Assembly: GCF_028748145.1 (NCBI RefSeq)
Contig: NZ_CP118181.1
Span: 1,116,211 to 1,180,210, forward strand
Length of the DNA stretch: 64,000 bases
Origin: Entomospira culicis
GTDB lineage: Bacteria > Spirochaetota > Spirochaetia > WRBN01
Direction: 5' to 3'
Part shown: positions 45,727 to 52,936 of the stretch, piece by piece
How the letters are laid out: each line of letters begins with the position of its first letter
Position numbering within the stretch: position 1 is the stretch's first letter
The notes under the pieces: generated by a model
Told to the model about the DNA's origin: nothing
The model's input: the letters and a program-made list of their open reading frames with translations, nothing else
Databases searched by the model: none
Made by a program: the position numbers and the translations under genes

Positions 45727-45985
45727 AGGAAGTTTTACCCAAAGAACGTCATATTGTAGGTAAACAAGGGACTTATACGATCAAACAAGATAACAGTAAC
45801 CCGCGGCATCACTTGGCACGATTTACAAGGCGAACAAAAGTTGTTTCTAAAACCCCAGAAATGATTAATTTAAGCTTAAAATTGTCGATAGGATTAATGA
45901 GAGTAAACCAGTTTAAAAGAATGCAAGACATTGCTCTTGATATCTTTAGGTAAACACTCTCAAGCATACTAATGTAAGTGATACC
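45713..45985 (+). mobile_element. IS1-family element remnant (3' end of transposase)
   Basis: The frame ending at 45953 encodes EVLPKERHIVGK, then N.RHHLARFTRR and KTPEMINLSLKL. This matches the C-terminal part of IS1 InsB-type transposases (..[23 protein letters not shown]). The N-terminal catalytic part is absent, so it is dead. The frame runs back into the left direct repeat, where TGGGATG may be a microhomology junction. The complement of 45964-45985 (GGTATCACTTACATTAGTATGC) looks like an IS1-type terminal repeat; its partner is missing. Confidence 0.72.
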
Positions 45986-46108
45986 CCGTATGCAAATTTC
46001 ATTGAAGATCATATTGTGTGCTTATGTATCCATCCATTAATAACAGAATTTGAAAATCAATATATTTTGGAAGGGTTTATAGATATAGCAAATTTAATTA
46101 ATAAGTAA
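45986..46108 (+). pseudogene. C-terminal fragment of an unknown gene next to the IS remnant
   Basis: An open frame without a start reads through PYANFIEDHIVCLCIHPLI to a stop at 46106-46108. It begins where the IS-like end stops, so it is probably the surviving 3' end of a gene cut by the element. The residues are too few for a family. Strongly AT-rich. Confidence 0.4.
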
Positions 46109-46134
46109 TTTTATAGTAGAAAGGATTTATCATT

Positions 46135-46611
46135 ATGGCAAGAGCACCTTATAACGTATTAGTATTACCCTACAAGATGGAAAAGTCTACTGTGCAGTAT
46201 TGCATCTTCAAGCGTGAAGATATGAGTGTCTGGCAATTTATTGCCGGCGGAGGAGAAGACGATGAACTACCTTTAATTGCTGCACAACGAGAAACACTTG
46301 AAGAAGCAGGAATAAGATCCGATGAATTATTATCGCTGACTTCAATGTGCCATGTTGCAGCAAATCTGTTTTCTGAGAAATCACAAAAAAACTGGGGGGA
46401 TAAAGTGATTGTTATTCCTGTATATTCCTTTGCGGTTCTATGTGATGTCAATATGAAGATCTCAATATCGGATGAGCATTTAGAATACCAATGGTCTTAT
46501 TACGATGAAGCGATAAAGCTTTTGCACTTTGATTTGGATAAAACAGCTTTATATGAATTAAATGAGAGGATTAATCGAAATAATGTTGGAAGAAATCAAA
46601 AGCAGGATTGA
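46135..46611 (+). CDS. Nudix hydrolase (dihydroneopterin-triphosphate/dATP-type size)
   Basis: 158 residues. A perfect Nudix box: Gly38-x5-Glu44-x7-Arg52-Glu53-x2-Glu56-Glu57-x-Gly59-Ile60, preceded by MSVWQFIAGGGE. Nudix enzymes hydrolyse nucleoside-diphosphate-linked compounds; the substrate is unknown, though size and FIAGGGE resemble NudB-like enzymes. GAAAGGA precedes the ATG. It is the only intact gene of the inserted segment, on the opposite strand to the surrounding row and AT-richer than it, consistent with horizontal arrival. Confidence 0.88.
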   Translation: MARAPYNVLVLPYKMEKSTVQYCIFKREDMSVWQFIAGGGEDDELPLIAAQRETLEEAGIRSDELLSLTSMCHVAANLFSEKSQKNWGDKVIVIPVYSFAVLCDVNMKISISDEHLEYQWSYYDEAIKLLHFDLDKTALYELNERINRNNVGRNQKQD

Positions 46612-46720
46612 AAAAGTCTTTAAACATAAAATCTTTTATTATCAAAAACTGAGTACTGGATATGTAAATAGTTTGTATATAGTAAGAATTCTTCAAGATA
46701 GGTACATTATAAATTTATAA
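46583..46720 (+). pseudogene. N-terminal fragment of a possible kinase-like gene
   Basis: A 45-codon frame overlaps the end of the Nudix gene. It reads MLEEIKSRIEKVFK and STGYVNSLYIVRILQDRYI, reminiscent of the first strands of aminoglycoside-phosphotransferase/choline-kinase-like proteins (glycine loop, then VR). It stops just before the right direct repeat, so it looks truncated by the rearrangement. The family hint is weak. Confidence 0.4.
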
Positions 46721-46722
46721 TA

Positions 46723-46890
46723 TCATGGGAATAGCGCATGCGTAAGTTGCTGGTATGCCTTCTGGATACGTGCAATATGGATTAATTTATGCTGTAATAA
46801 CGCTCTATCTGCGCGAAAAAGCAGGTGCAAACCCAGAACAATGAGAAAAAACGATAACATAAAGAAAAGATCTCTTCTGCGCGCAATCAT
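46723..46890 (-). pseudogene. Truncated twin of the 45167-45622 gene
   Basis: The first about 52 codons copy the start of the 151-residue protein (MIARRRDLFFML.FFLIVLG). After the repeat ends, the frame runs into a stop at 46725-46723, giving 55 residues, about a third of the original. The ATG overlaps the stop of the 46887 gene (ATGA). It could still be translated as a one-helix peptide. Confidence 0.8.
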
Positions 46891-46994
46891 GGCGTATTCT
46901 CCTGCCTTTCCTTTTCTCTATTTTCAAGAGCTTGATCTATCGTAGCTAGTGCATTTTGATATACTTCTATATTTCCCTCATTGGGATGTTTTTT
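46733..46994. repeat. Right copy of the 262-bp direct repeat
   Basis: Second copy of 45465-45726. Differences are scattered single bases (for example CATTAGTTTCTCC against GATTAATTTATGC), so the duplication is not brand new, or the copies came from different sources. Confidence 0.93.
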
Positions 46995-47186
46995 AGCTAA
47001 CTCTTTATCCAACTTTCTTTGTACTTGCCGACGAAACTTCTTAACGGAAACTAACGGATCCTCACTCTCTGATGTAAATTGTGCTATACTCACACTTTCT
47101 ACCACCCTCTTTACCATATTACCAGTAACAATAATCATGGCTAAAAGCAACATGATGAACCATACTCTATCCTTGAGACTGCGCAT
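46887..47186 (-). CDS. Small membrane-anchored protein
   Basis: 99 residues: one hydrophobic helix (about 9-28), then a charged soluble helix-rich region (VSVKKFRRQVQRKLDKELAKK) to the C-terminus. Intact copy; a 3' fragment of the same gene lies at 45619-45726. No family recognised. The stop overlaps the ATG of the truncated twin at 46890. Confidence 0.62.
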   Translation of the reverse strand: MRSLKDRVWFIMLLLAMIIVTGNMVKRVVESVSIAQFTSESEDPLVSVKKFRRQVQRKLDKELAKKHPNEGNIEVYQNALATIDQALENREKERQENTP

Positions 47187-47229
47187 CTTCTTCTCTCCCT
47201 TTATTCTAAAATAAGCGCTAACTGGCGCA

Positions 47230-47610
47230 TTACAAATCGACAGACAGCGGTACTTTCACGACCGAATAAATCGCCTCAATATCGCCTGCTAGCCTACGCC
47301 GAATAAATTCTGCCCTATCACGTAGCATCTGTGCCTCACTCCTTAAACCTTGAATAGTTTCACTATCAGGATCATTTCCCTTTTCTATTAATCCATCAAT
47401 ATTTTGGTCTATAGAATCCGCACGCTCCTCGTAAAAAAGCACAAGCGACGCTATCTCATAAAAATGCGAAACGGAGTCTGCCGAGAAGCGCTTATCAGCA
47501 CTCTTGGACCCTATCTTAGTATCAATATAATACACGGCTATCCAAGCCACCATAATAAAGAGGTAGGTCAGTATGCTTATACCCACGACTTGTAATACTA
47601 ATTTTTTCAT
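47230..47610 (-). CDS. Membrane-anchored protein of unknown function
   Basis: 126 residues: one helix (about 7-29) and a polar, helix-prone remainder (DSIDQNIDGLIEKG, RDRAEFIRRRL). AGGAGG lies before the ATG, and the preceding gene's stop codon is directly before that ATG. Probably cotranscribed. No family recognised. Confidence 0.62.
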   Translation of the reverse strand: MKKLVLQVVGISILTYLFIMVAWIAVYYIDTKIGSKSADKRFSADSVSHFYEIASLVLFYEERADSIDQNIDGLIEKGNDPDSETIQGLRSEAQMLRDRAEFIRRRLAGDIEAIYSVVKVPLSVDL

Positions 47611-48003
47611 TTACTTTCCTCCTGACAACAGCGTGAAAAAGAGATAGCCAAACAAGCTAGCAAGCGCAATCACCAAGGTAAGAACAAAGAGCATCTTGGT
47701 AATACCTAAGGCCGGCTCTTTCTCTACCTCCGTATCATTAGTGGCTTGCTGTGGCGTAAGATAGCCTCGCTTTAAACCCCATCTGCGATATAGGATGATT
47801 ATCGCCATCGCCAGATACCCCAAACCAAACACAATGCCACTAGGTATGCGCCTTACTGGTATAGAAGAGTCTATCAAGTGATGCCCCATCCGCACCACCA
47901 TAATCAATAGCGGTAAAGATAAGAAAAAACTCAAGATATTAACAAGGATCTTAGCTCTCTTATACCTTTTTTGCTTAACCATAAACGTCTCGTCTAACCC
48001 CAT
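47611..48003 (-). CDS. Three-helix membrane protein of unknown function
   Basis: 130 residues with hydrophobic segments at about 19-40, 55-72 and 100-122 and a cytoplasmic-type basic N-terminus (KQKRYKRAK). AAGGAGG stands seven bases before the ATG. It ends exactly where the next gene begins. No family recognised. Confidence 0.62.
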   Translation of the reverse strand: MGLDETFMVKQKRYKRAKILVNILSFFLSLPLLIMVVRMGHHLIDSSIPVRRIPSGIVFGLGYLAMAIIILYRRWGLKRGYLTPQQATNDTEVEKEPALGITKMLFVLTLVIALASLFGYLFFTLLSGGK

Positions 48004-48015
48004 TCTATTGCCTCC

Positions 48016-48306
48016 TTACCACCATCTCCCCTCAATAATCAGCACGAGATTGTATATAATCCCAATAATAACATGGATTGCTCCAAAAATTTGTAGCCAA
48101 CGATGATGTCGATTTTGTTTAAATGCAAACACCAGCGCGTAGAGTATCAGCACCAGCAATAAGGGCAAGATTATCACGGCGACGATAGCCAGCAGATAGC
48201 CAAGCGTGCCATACTCTTCCCTTTTTATAAAAAATATTAAGATAATACTCACTACTAATGTAATAAGAAATAAGATTCTTTGGTATTTTTTGAGTTTTTT
48301 ATACAT
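48016..48306 (-). CDS. Three-helix membrane protein of unknown function
   Basis: 96 residues, almost wholly hydrophobic apart from a Lys-rich start and short His/Arg loops. Helices at about 11-28, 34-60 and 74-92. A GGAGGGG site precedes the ATG. It lies 12 bases before the following gene in the row. No family recognised. Confidence 0.62.
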   Translation of the reverse strand: MYKKLKKYQRILFLITLVVSIILIFFIKREEYGTLGYLLAIVAVIILPLLLVLILYALVFAFKQNRHHRWLQIFGAIHVIIGIIYNLVLIIEGRWW

Positions 48307-48332
48307 TTATACCCCTCCGCTTCTACAAAAAG

Positions 48333-48890
48333 TTAGAAGAGATCTTCGTCGTCCTCATCCTCCATAGATTCATCTTTGGGATCAAAGATGCGCATATCTT
48401 CGCCCAAGTCTGCCTCGTCCACCAAGGGCAAGTGCGAAGGTTGTTTACTCTTGACGTTCTGGCGGAATCGCCCCTCTTTATCCATCAACTTTTCGGCTTG
48501 CATGGCTTGAATAAATTCATCTAAGAGCAGTTGCATCTTCTCACCACCTAGCTCCACCGCCATCAGATAATCATTGTGTGCCTCGGGGTACTCCTCCATC
48601 TCCCAGTGCACATCCGCACGATTGGCATAGGCCTTGGCATTCTCGGGCTCTAACTCCAGCACCTTATCAAAATAGGTAATCGCAAGATCATACTGCGCAT
48701 GGACATACGCACGCGTACCCAACAAAAACCAATCACTTGCCTTACGCTGTTTCGCCTCTAACTCCGCATCGTCCTCATCACCATTCAACACCAAAAAATC
48801 ATCCAAGCCCAGCGTTGCCTCACGCTCACATCCAATCTCACACCCATCCGCATCCTCAAAAGGCGTATTTCCCGCACCATTATCGCTCAT
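48333..48890 (-). CDS. TPR-repeat acidic protein heading the small-membrane-protein row
   Basis: 185 residues, cytosolic. Two TPR units at about 52-120 (ASDWFLLGTRAYVHAQYDLA, then AKAYANRADVHWEMEEYPEA). Both ends are very acidic; the C-terminus is an Asp/Glu run ending in Leu-Phe. Such a scaffold could gather the membrane proteins encoded behind it, which is inference. It has its own promoter at 48920-48949 and is divergent from rpsF. Confidence 0.75.
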   Translation of the reverse strand: MSDNGAGNTPFEDADGCEIGCEREATLGLDDFLVLNGDEDDAELEAKQRKASDWFLLGTRAYVHAQYDLAITYFDKVLELEPENAKAYANRADVHWEMEEYPEAHNDYLMAVELGGEKMQLLLDEFIQAMQAEKLMDKEGRFRQNVKSKQPSHLPLVDEADLGEDMRIFDPKDESMEDEDDEDLF

Positions 48891-48919
48891 CTATCGCTCC
48901 TGTAAAACTTTAGTAAATC

Positions 48920-48949
48920 ATTTTATCACTTATCGCTAAAAAATGTCAA
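48920..48949 (-). promoter_or_regulatory. Promoter of the TPR/membrane-protein row
   Basis: On the minus strand a perfect TTGACA (48949-48944), 18 bases, TAAAAT (48925-48920). Confidence 0.75.
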
Positions 48950-48963
48950 GATAGATACCCCCC

Positions 48964-48992
48964 TTGAAGAAAATGGATATATCGGGTATAAT
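48964..48992 (+). promoter_or_regulatory. Promoter of rpsF operon
   Basis: TTGAAG (48964-48969), exactly 17 bases, consensus TATAAT (48987-48992). The start site near 48999 gives a leader of about 70 bases before rpsF. Confidence 0.85.
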
Positions 48993-49014
48993 AAAAGGAT
49001 AACGAGTCCTCTTT

Positions 49015-49036
49015 ACCCGTTGCATCGTCGATGGGT
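49015..49036 (+). promoter_or_regulatory. Candidate S6:S18 autoregulatory hairpin in the rpsF leader
   Basis: ACCC...GGGT closes a hairpin with inner pairs CATC/GATG around GTC and a bulge at about CGTTG. rpsF leaders in many bacteria carry a bulged hairpin with a CCG element bound by the S6:S18 complex; CCCG is present here, but I cannot fold it quantitatively. Confidence 0.4.
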
Positions 49037-49069
49037 CAATAATAGAGAAAGACCACAAGGAGGAATAGC

Positions 49070-49438
49070 GTGAACAACTATGAGTTAGTTTGCATATTCA
49101 ATGTAAAAGAAAATTTCCACACCGAGGGTGTCGATGCCATTCGTACCATCCTCAAGAACCAAGGTGCTACCATTGTCAAAGAAGAAGACATGGGCGCACG
49201 CAATCTTGCCTATGAAATCAACAAAGAGAATCGTGGACACTACCACCTCTACCTCTTTGAGCGCGAAGGCGAAATGACCAAAATTGATGAGCTCCTTAAG
49301 CTCCAAAAAGGTCTCATTCGCCACCTCTTCATCAAGCTAGAGAAGCCTCGCAAACAACGCATCCGCGTGCGAAAACCTCTCCATACTAACCAATCTAACC
49401 CAGTTGAGAGTCCTACACCCAAGGCTGAGGAAGAGTAG
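49070..49438 (+). CDS. rpsF: 30S ribosomal protein S6
   Basis: 122 residues, GTG start behind a full AAGGAGG. NNYELVCIFNVK start, GARNLAYEINKENRGHYHLYLF and LIRHLFIKLE are standard S6. The C-terminal tail beyond residue 98 is Arg/Lys- then Pro/Glu-rich and disordered. S6 binds S18 on the small subunit, and the S18 gene lies two genes downstream. First gene of rpsF-ssb-rpsR-rplI. Confidence 0.95.
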   Translation: MNNYELVCIFNVKENFHTEGVDAIRTILKNQGATIVKEEDMGARNLAYEINKENRGHYHLYLFEREGEMTKIDELLKLQKGLIRHLFIKLEKPRKQRIRVRKPLHTNQSNPVESPTPKAEEE

Positions 49439-49440
49439 TC

Positions 49441-49908
49441 ATGGCCGATATCAATCGTGTTGTTCTTGTTGGTAGACTCACCAAAGACGCGGAACTCAAA
49501 TACACCTCCAACACCAATATGCCCGTCTCTCGCCTCGCTATCGCCGTAAATGCCAGACGTAAACAAGGCGATCAATGGGTCGATGAAGCTCACTTCTTTG
49601 ACGTGACTCTCTTTGGTAAACAAGGAGAAGCGCTCAATAATTACCTCACCAAAGGTAAGCAGGTGGGCATCGAGGGGCAACTTCGTCAAGATCGTTGGGA
49701 ACAAGACGGTCAGCAACGCAGTCGGGTTACCATTCTAGCGGATAACATCATGCTATTAGGTGGCACAAACGACTCCGAGCGCGCCTCATCCCCAAGTCAA
49801 TCTTCGCGCCCAAATCCCCCCACCGGCAGACCCAAAGCCAATCCATCCCCTTCAACAAACACCAACATGGCACCTCCGGTTGATTTTGAGGATGACATCC
49901 CTTTTTAA
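49441..49908 (+). CDS. ssb: Single-stranded DNA-binding protein
   Basis: 155 residues. OB-fold (about 1-105) with INRVVLVGRLTKDAELKYT and EAHFFDVTLFGKQGEALNNYL. A disordered Ser/Pro/Asn linker follows, then the conserved acidic tip DFEDDIPF, which binds replication and repair partners. It sits two bases after rpsF, the usual ribosomal-operon location. Confidence 0.96.
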   Translation: MADINRVVLVGRLTKDAELKYTSNTNMPVSRLAIAVNARRKQGDQWVDEAHFFDVTLFGKQGEALNNYLTKGKQVGIEGQLRQDRWEQDGQQRSRVTILADNIMLLGGTNDSERASSPSQSSRPNPPTGRPKANPSPSTNTNMAPPVDFEDDIPF

Positions 49909-49961
49909 TCACAAGTATGTGATGCAATTTATCTTAGTATAATATGGAGATTTAGACTATC

Positions 49962-50240
49962 ATGGCAGATTCAAGAGATAATAACTTTGACAACTTTTCA
50001 GGCGACGACAAAGAACGCAGAGGCAAACGCAGTTTTCATAAAAAGAAAGTCTGTCGCTTTTGCAACAACACCAAAGGCATCGACTACAAAGATGTAGAGA
50101 CCCTCAAGCGCTGTGTTACCGAACGTGGTAAAATTCTTCCTGCACGCATCACCGGTTCGTGTGCTCGTCATCAACGTGAGCTCACCCAAGCCATCAAGCG
50201 CGCCCGCATTATTGCTCTATTGCCGTTTGTAAGCAATTAA
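49962..50240 (+). CDS. rpsR: 30S ribosomal protein S18
   Basis: 92 residues. A charged N-terminal extension (Asp/Lys/Arg-rich, about 1-28) leads into [32 protein letters not shown] and [23 protein letters not shown], the S18 core. The Cys-x2-Cys and later Cys residues suggest the zinc-type variant (seen: CRFC, RCV, CARH). Between ssb and rplI. Confidence 0.95.
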   Translation: MADSRDNNFDNFSGDDKERRGKRSFHKKKVCRFCNNTKGIDYKDVETLKRCVTERGKILPARITGSCARHQRELTQAIKRARIIALLPFVSN

Positions 50241-50250
50241 CCATTCGACA

Positions 50251-50296
50251 ATTTTACCCGATCTGTTATCTTTTTATGAGATAAAATTGGGTAAAA
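50251..50296 (+). repeat. Two-part inverted repeat between rpsR and rplI
   Basis: Outer arms ATTTTACCC (50251-50259) and GGGTAAAAT (50288-50296) enclose inner arms TTATCT (50266-50271) and AGATAA (50278-50283). There is no T tract, so it is not a simple terminator. It could be a processing site, an attenuator, or a binding site for a ribosomal protein. Confidence 0.65.
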
Positions 50297-50339
50297 TGCT
50301 CACCCTAAGTATTTTAATCGATAAACGAGGTTATTTTAT

Positions 50340-50825
50340 ATGAAAATGAAAGTTATTTTGAAGCAAGACTACGCTTCACTAGGCGAAGAGGGCGACATCA
50401 AAGAGGTAGCTGCGGGGTATGCGCGCAACTATCTTATCCCAAATGGGATTGTTGCTAACTACAGCGCCCATGCCGTTAATGAGCTTACCAAGCGCCAGCA
50501 TATTATCGCCCGTAAGAAGGCCGAAAAAGCCAAAGAAGCGCGATCGCACAAAGAAAAACTCGAAGCAGAAGCGTTGGTTTTTCACTTTGCTAGTGGCGAG
50601 AAGGGTCGTCTTTTTGGTGCGGTTACTCCTGCAACTATCGCCGAAGAGCTTGCGAAAAAGGGCATGTCTATCGAGAAGAAATTCATCGATATTCCTAACC
50701 ACAGCATCAAAGAGGTAGGCGAGTTTGAGGTGAAAGTGCGTCTTTATGCAGGTGAGGTTGCCAACCTCAAAATCAATGTACAGAGCAACAATCCAGTACA
50801 GGAGAGCGCAGAAGCTAACAACTAA
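50340..50825 (+). CDS. rplI: 50S ribosomal protein L9
   Basis: 161 residues. The N-terminal domain MKVILKQDYASLGEEGDIKEVAAGYARNYLIPNG is textbook L9. A long helix (about 45-78) links to a C-terminal domain with FGAVTPATIAEEL. A short tail of about ten residues ends in Ala/Glu/Asn. The first ATG is used; MKMK allows an alternative at the second Met. Followed after 24 bases by dnaB. Confidence 0.96.
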   Translation: MKMKVILKQDYASLGEEGDIKEVAAGYARNYLIPNGIVANYSAHAVNELTKRQHIIARKKAEKAKEARSHKEKLEAEALVFHFASGEKGRLFGAVTPATIAEELAKKGMSIEKKFIDIPNHSIKEVGEFEVKVRLYAGEVANLKINVQSNNPVQESAEANN

Positions 50826-50849
50826 TTCTCTGCCAATCCTAGAAATACT

Positions 50850-52178
50850 ATGGAAGAACGTGCTAATCTTTTTGATCTTGCAGCCGAGCGTGCACTTATT
50901 GGCACGTTACTTTCCAACTTTAAAGTTGCCACTTTGGACAAGATTGAGGAGCTTATTGCTCCCCAATCATTCTTTAATTCGGCGCATCAGGTGCTCTTTG
51001 AGGCCATTCGCTTTCAGGTGGAGCATGGTCAACCCGTAGATGTCGTCTCGTTGACCCATGCATTGCGTAGTCGCGACCTCTTGGAGAAAGCAGGCGGTAC
51101 TGCCTATCTCACCGAGCTTACCGCGACGGCACCACTCACGAGTACCCCTCTACATTATGCCAATATTGTGCGCGAATTTGCTATTCGTCGATCGCTTAAG
51201 GAGATGGGCATCGACATTGCCGAGGAATCCACCAATCTAGCCCAACCTACCGAGACATTAATTGAACACACACAACAAAAGATCTTGGATCTTGATTATG
51301 GTAGTAAAATTAGCGCCTATTACGATGCGCGTCAGCTAGTTAAAAATACCTTAGAGATTTTGGAAGAGCGCTTCAAAAACAAGATCCGCTATACAGGCAT
51401 TGAGAGTAAATTTTCCGAACTCGACAATATGCTCTCTGGTTTTCAAGATGGCGAGATGATTGTTATCGGTGCGCGTCCGAGTATGGGTAAGACGGCTTTG
51501 GCGCTCTCCTTTGTGGAAAATTTAGCGATCAAACAGCAGATCGCTACGGGATTTTTTACGCTTGAAATGCCCGCCGAACAGCTAGTGATGCGCATGCTTG
51601 CCTCGGAATCACAAGTTAATAGCATTAAATTTCGTAGCCCATCCCTTATGCTTAGCGCCGAATTAAGCAAGATTAGCGATGCCGCCTCGCGCATTTACGA
51701 TGCGCCCCTCTACATCGATGATACACCTAACATCTCTTTGTCTGCACTAAAATTACAGGCAAGAAAGATGAAGATCGAAAAGAATATCAAAGTGCTCTTC
51801 ATCGACTATTTAGGACTTATCACCGTGAAAGAGAGTAATCTTGCCCGTCACGAACAGATGGCGCTCGTGAGCCGAAATATTAAAGCACTGGCGCGCGAGC
51901 TAAAAATTCCCGTCATCATCTTGAGCCAGTTACGGCGTGATGCGGAAGGCAAAGAGCCAAATCTCGCCGACCTGCGTGAGACGGGATCGATCGAGCAAGA
52001 TGCGGATGTTGTGATGTTTTTACATCGTACCCGTAAAACCGACAATGAGACGGCTGATGAAGGTCTCATCGAGACAAAGTTGATTATCGCCAAACAACGT
52101 AATGGTCCAATTGGTGTGGCCGAGCTCGTCTTTCACCCGCGTTTCACACGCTTTTATGAGAAGTCCAGGGAACATTAA
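50850..52178 (+). CDS. dnaB: Replicative DNA helicase DnaB
   Basis: Hexameric 5'-3' helicase of the replication fork. 442 residues. The N-terminal domain (about 8-110) has DLAAERALIGTLL. The RecA-like domain carries Walker A GARPSMGKTAL (about 205-215), FTLEMPAEQL, the Walker B region VLFIDYLGLI, and the DnaB signature LSQLRRDAEGKEP, DLRETGSIEQDADVVMFLHR. No intein is present. The rplI-dnaB pairing is common. Confidence 0.97.
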   Translation: MEERANLFDLAAERALIGTLLSNFKVATLDKIEELIAPQSFFNSAHQVLFEAIRFQVEHGQPVDVVSLTHALRSRDLLEKAGGTAYLTELTATAPLTSTPLHYANIVREFAIRRSLKEMGIDIAEESTNLAQPTETLIEHTQQKILDLDYGSKISAYYDARQLVKNTLEILEERFKNKIRYTGIESKFSELDNMLSGFQDGEMIVIGARPSMGKTALALSFVENLAIKQQIATGFFTLEMPAEQLVMRMLASESQVNSIKFRSPSLMLSAELSKISDAASRIYDAPLYIDDTPNISLSALKLQARKMKIEKNIKVLFIDYLGLITVKESNLARHEQMALVSRNIKALARELKIPVIILSQLRRDAEGKEPNLADLRETGSIEQDADVVMFLHRTRKTDNETADEGLIETKLIIAKQRNGPIGVAELVFHPRFTRFYEKSREH

Positions 52179-52203
52179 CTTATTATTAAGTAAAGGATTA
52201 GTT

Positions 52204-52665
52204 ATGTTTAAGCGAAAAGCACATTCATCCCCTACGCCATCTTTAGCACCGATATTTGTCGTTAAGTCAAATATGATTTACCGTATTGCTTATTTTACTC
52301 CGCTTATCGGTTTTCTCTTGGCGTGGCCGGCGATGCCTCTGATTGCTAGCCCGATTGATTGGCAAATTTATATTTTCTCGTTACTTTTTGTCGCTATCTT
52401 CTCGTTGAATGCGGGCAATCGTCCACTATTACGCATTGAAGAGCTCCATATCACCTTTTTCCATACGATGACAGGACGCATCAATTTTTGTTATATCAAT
52501 GACATAAGATATATTGAATTGCATAAAAATCACTTTGTTATTCACACAAGAATGGGTGATTCGCTTTACAGCCCCTACCTTACACAACGGAATATTAAAG
52601 ATGTTTTGACGGAGCTAGCGCCCCACCATATCTTTACGATAGAGCATGCATCTCTAAAGAAGTAG
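52204..52665 (+). CDS. Two-helix membrane protein of unknown function
   Basis: 153 residues from ATG 52204. A longer frame from 52102 overlaps dnaB and is rejected. Two hydrophobic helices (about 25-48 and 54-72) are followed by a soluble strand-rich domain with RIEELHITFFHTMTGRINFCYINDIRYIEL, similar in pattern to small PH-like bacterial domains. The function is not recognised. 25 bases after dnaB. Confidence 0.65.
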   Translation: MFKRKAHSSPTPSLAPIFVVKSNMIYRIAYFTPLIGFLLAWPAMPLIASPIDWQIYIFSLLFVAIFSLNAGNRPLLRIEELHITFFHTMTGRINFCYINDIRYIELHKNHFVIHTRMGDSLYSPYLTQRNIKDVLTELAPHHIFTIEHASLKK

Positions 52666-52936
52666 CATCGATATCTTCCTTATGCAAAGAAAGTTAGAAA
52701 TACCCTTGGCGATAGGAATTTTTTTCAGTATCCTTAATATACAAATTGATAAGCCAAAAGTAGAAAAAAATGATACCACGGTATTTGATTCTATCTATCA
52801 GTATTAGGGAGATCTTTTAGATCTGGCTATCAGTTATAAAATTGTGATTATTTTATAAATAATGGGTATATTTTCTTTGGTAAACTTAGTTTAATCGAGA
52901 CTAAGGACGATGAGTTCATCATAAGGAGACACATTT
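52666..52936. other. AT-rich gap with a 41-codon frame
   Basis: 271 bases with only one open frame, 52682-52807, encoding a 41-residue peptide with a short hydrophobic start but no ribosome site. A palindrome AGATCT-TTT-AGATCT sits at 52810-52824. It may be a decayed gene or a leader; the promoter for the next gene is presumably near 52850-52900 but I see no clean hexamer pair. Confidence 0.4.

Noticed and set aside
45681-45953. 90-codon frame as an intact gene
   Set aside because: The first part is the direct repeat read backwards through two minus-strand genes; only the latter part is an IS1 transposase end.
52682-52807. 41-codon frame as a gene
   Set aside because: No ribosome site, no conserved feature; kept only as a note within the gap.
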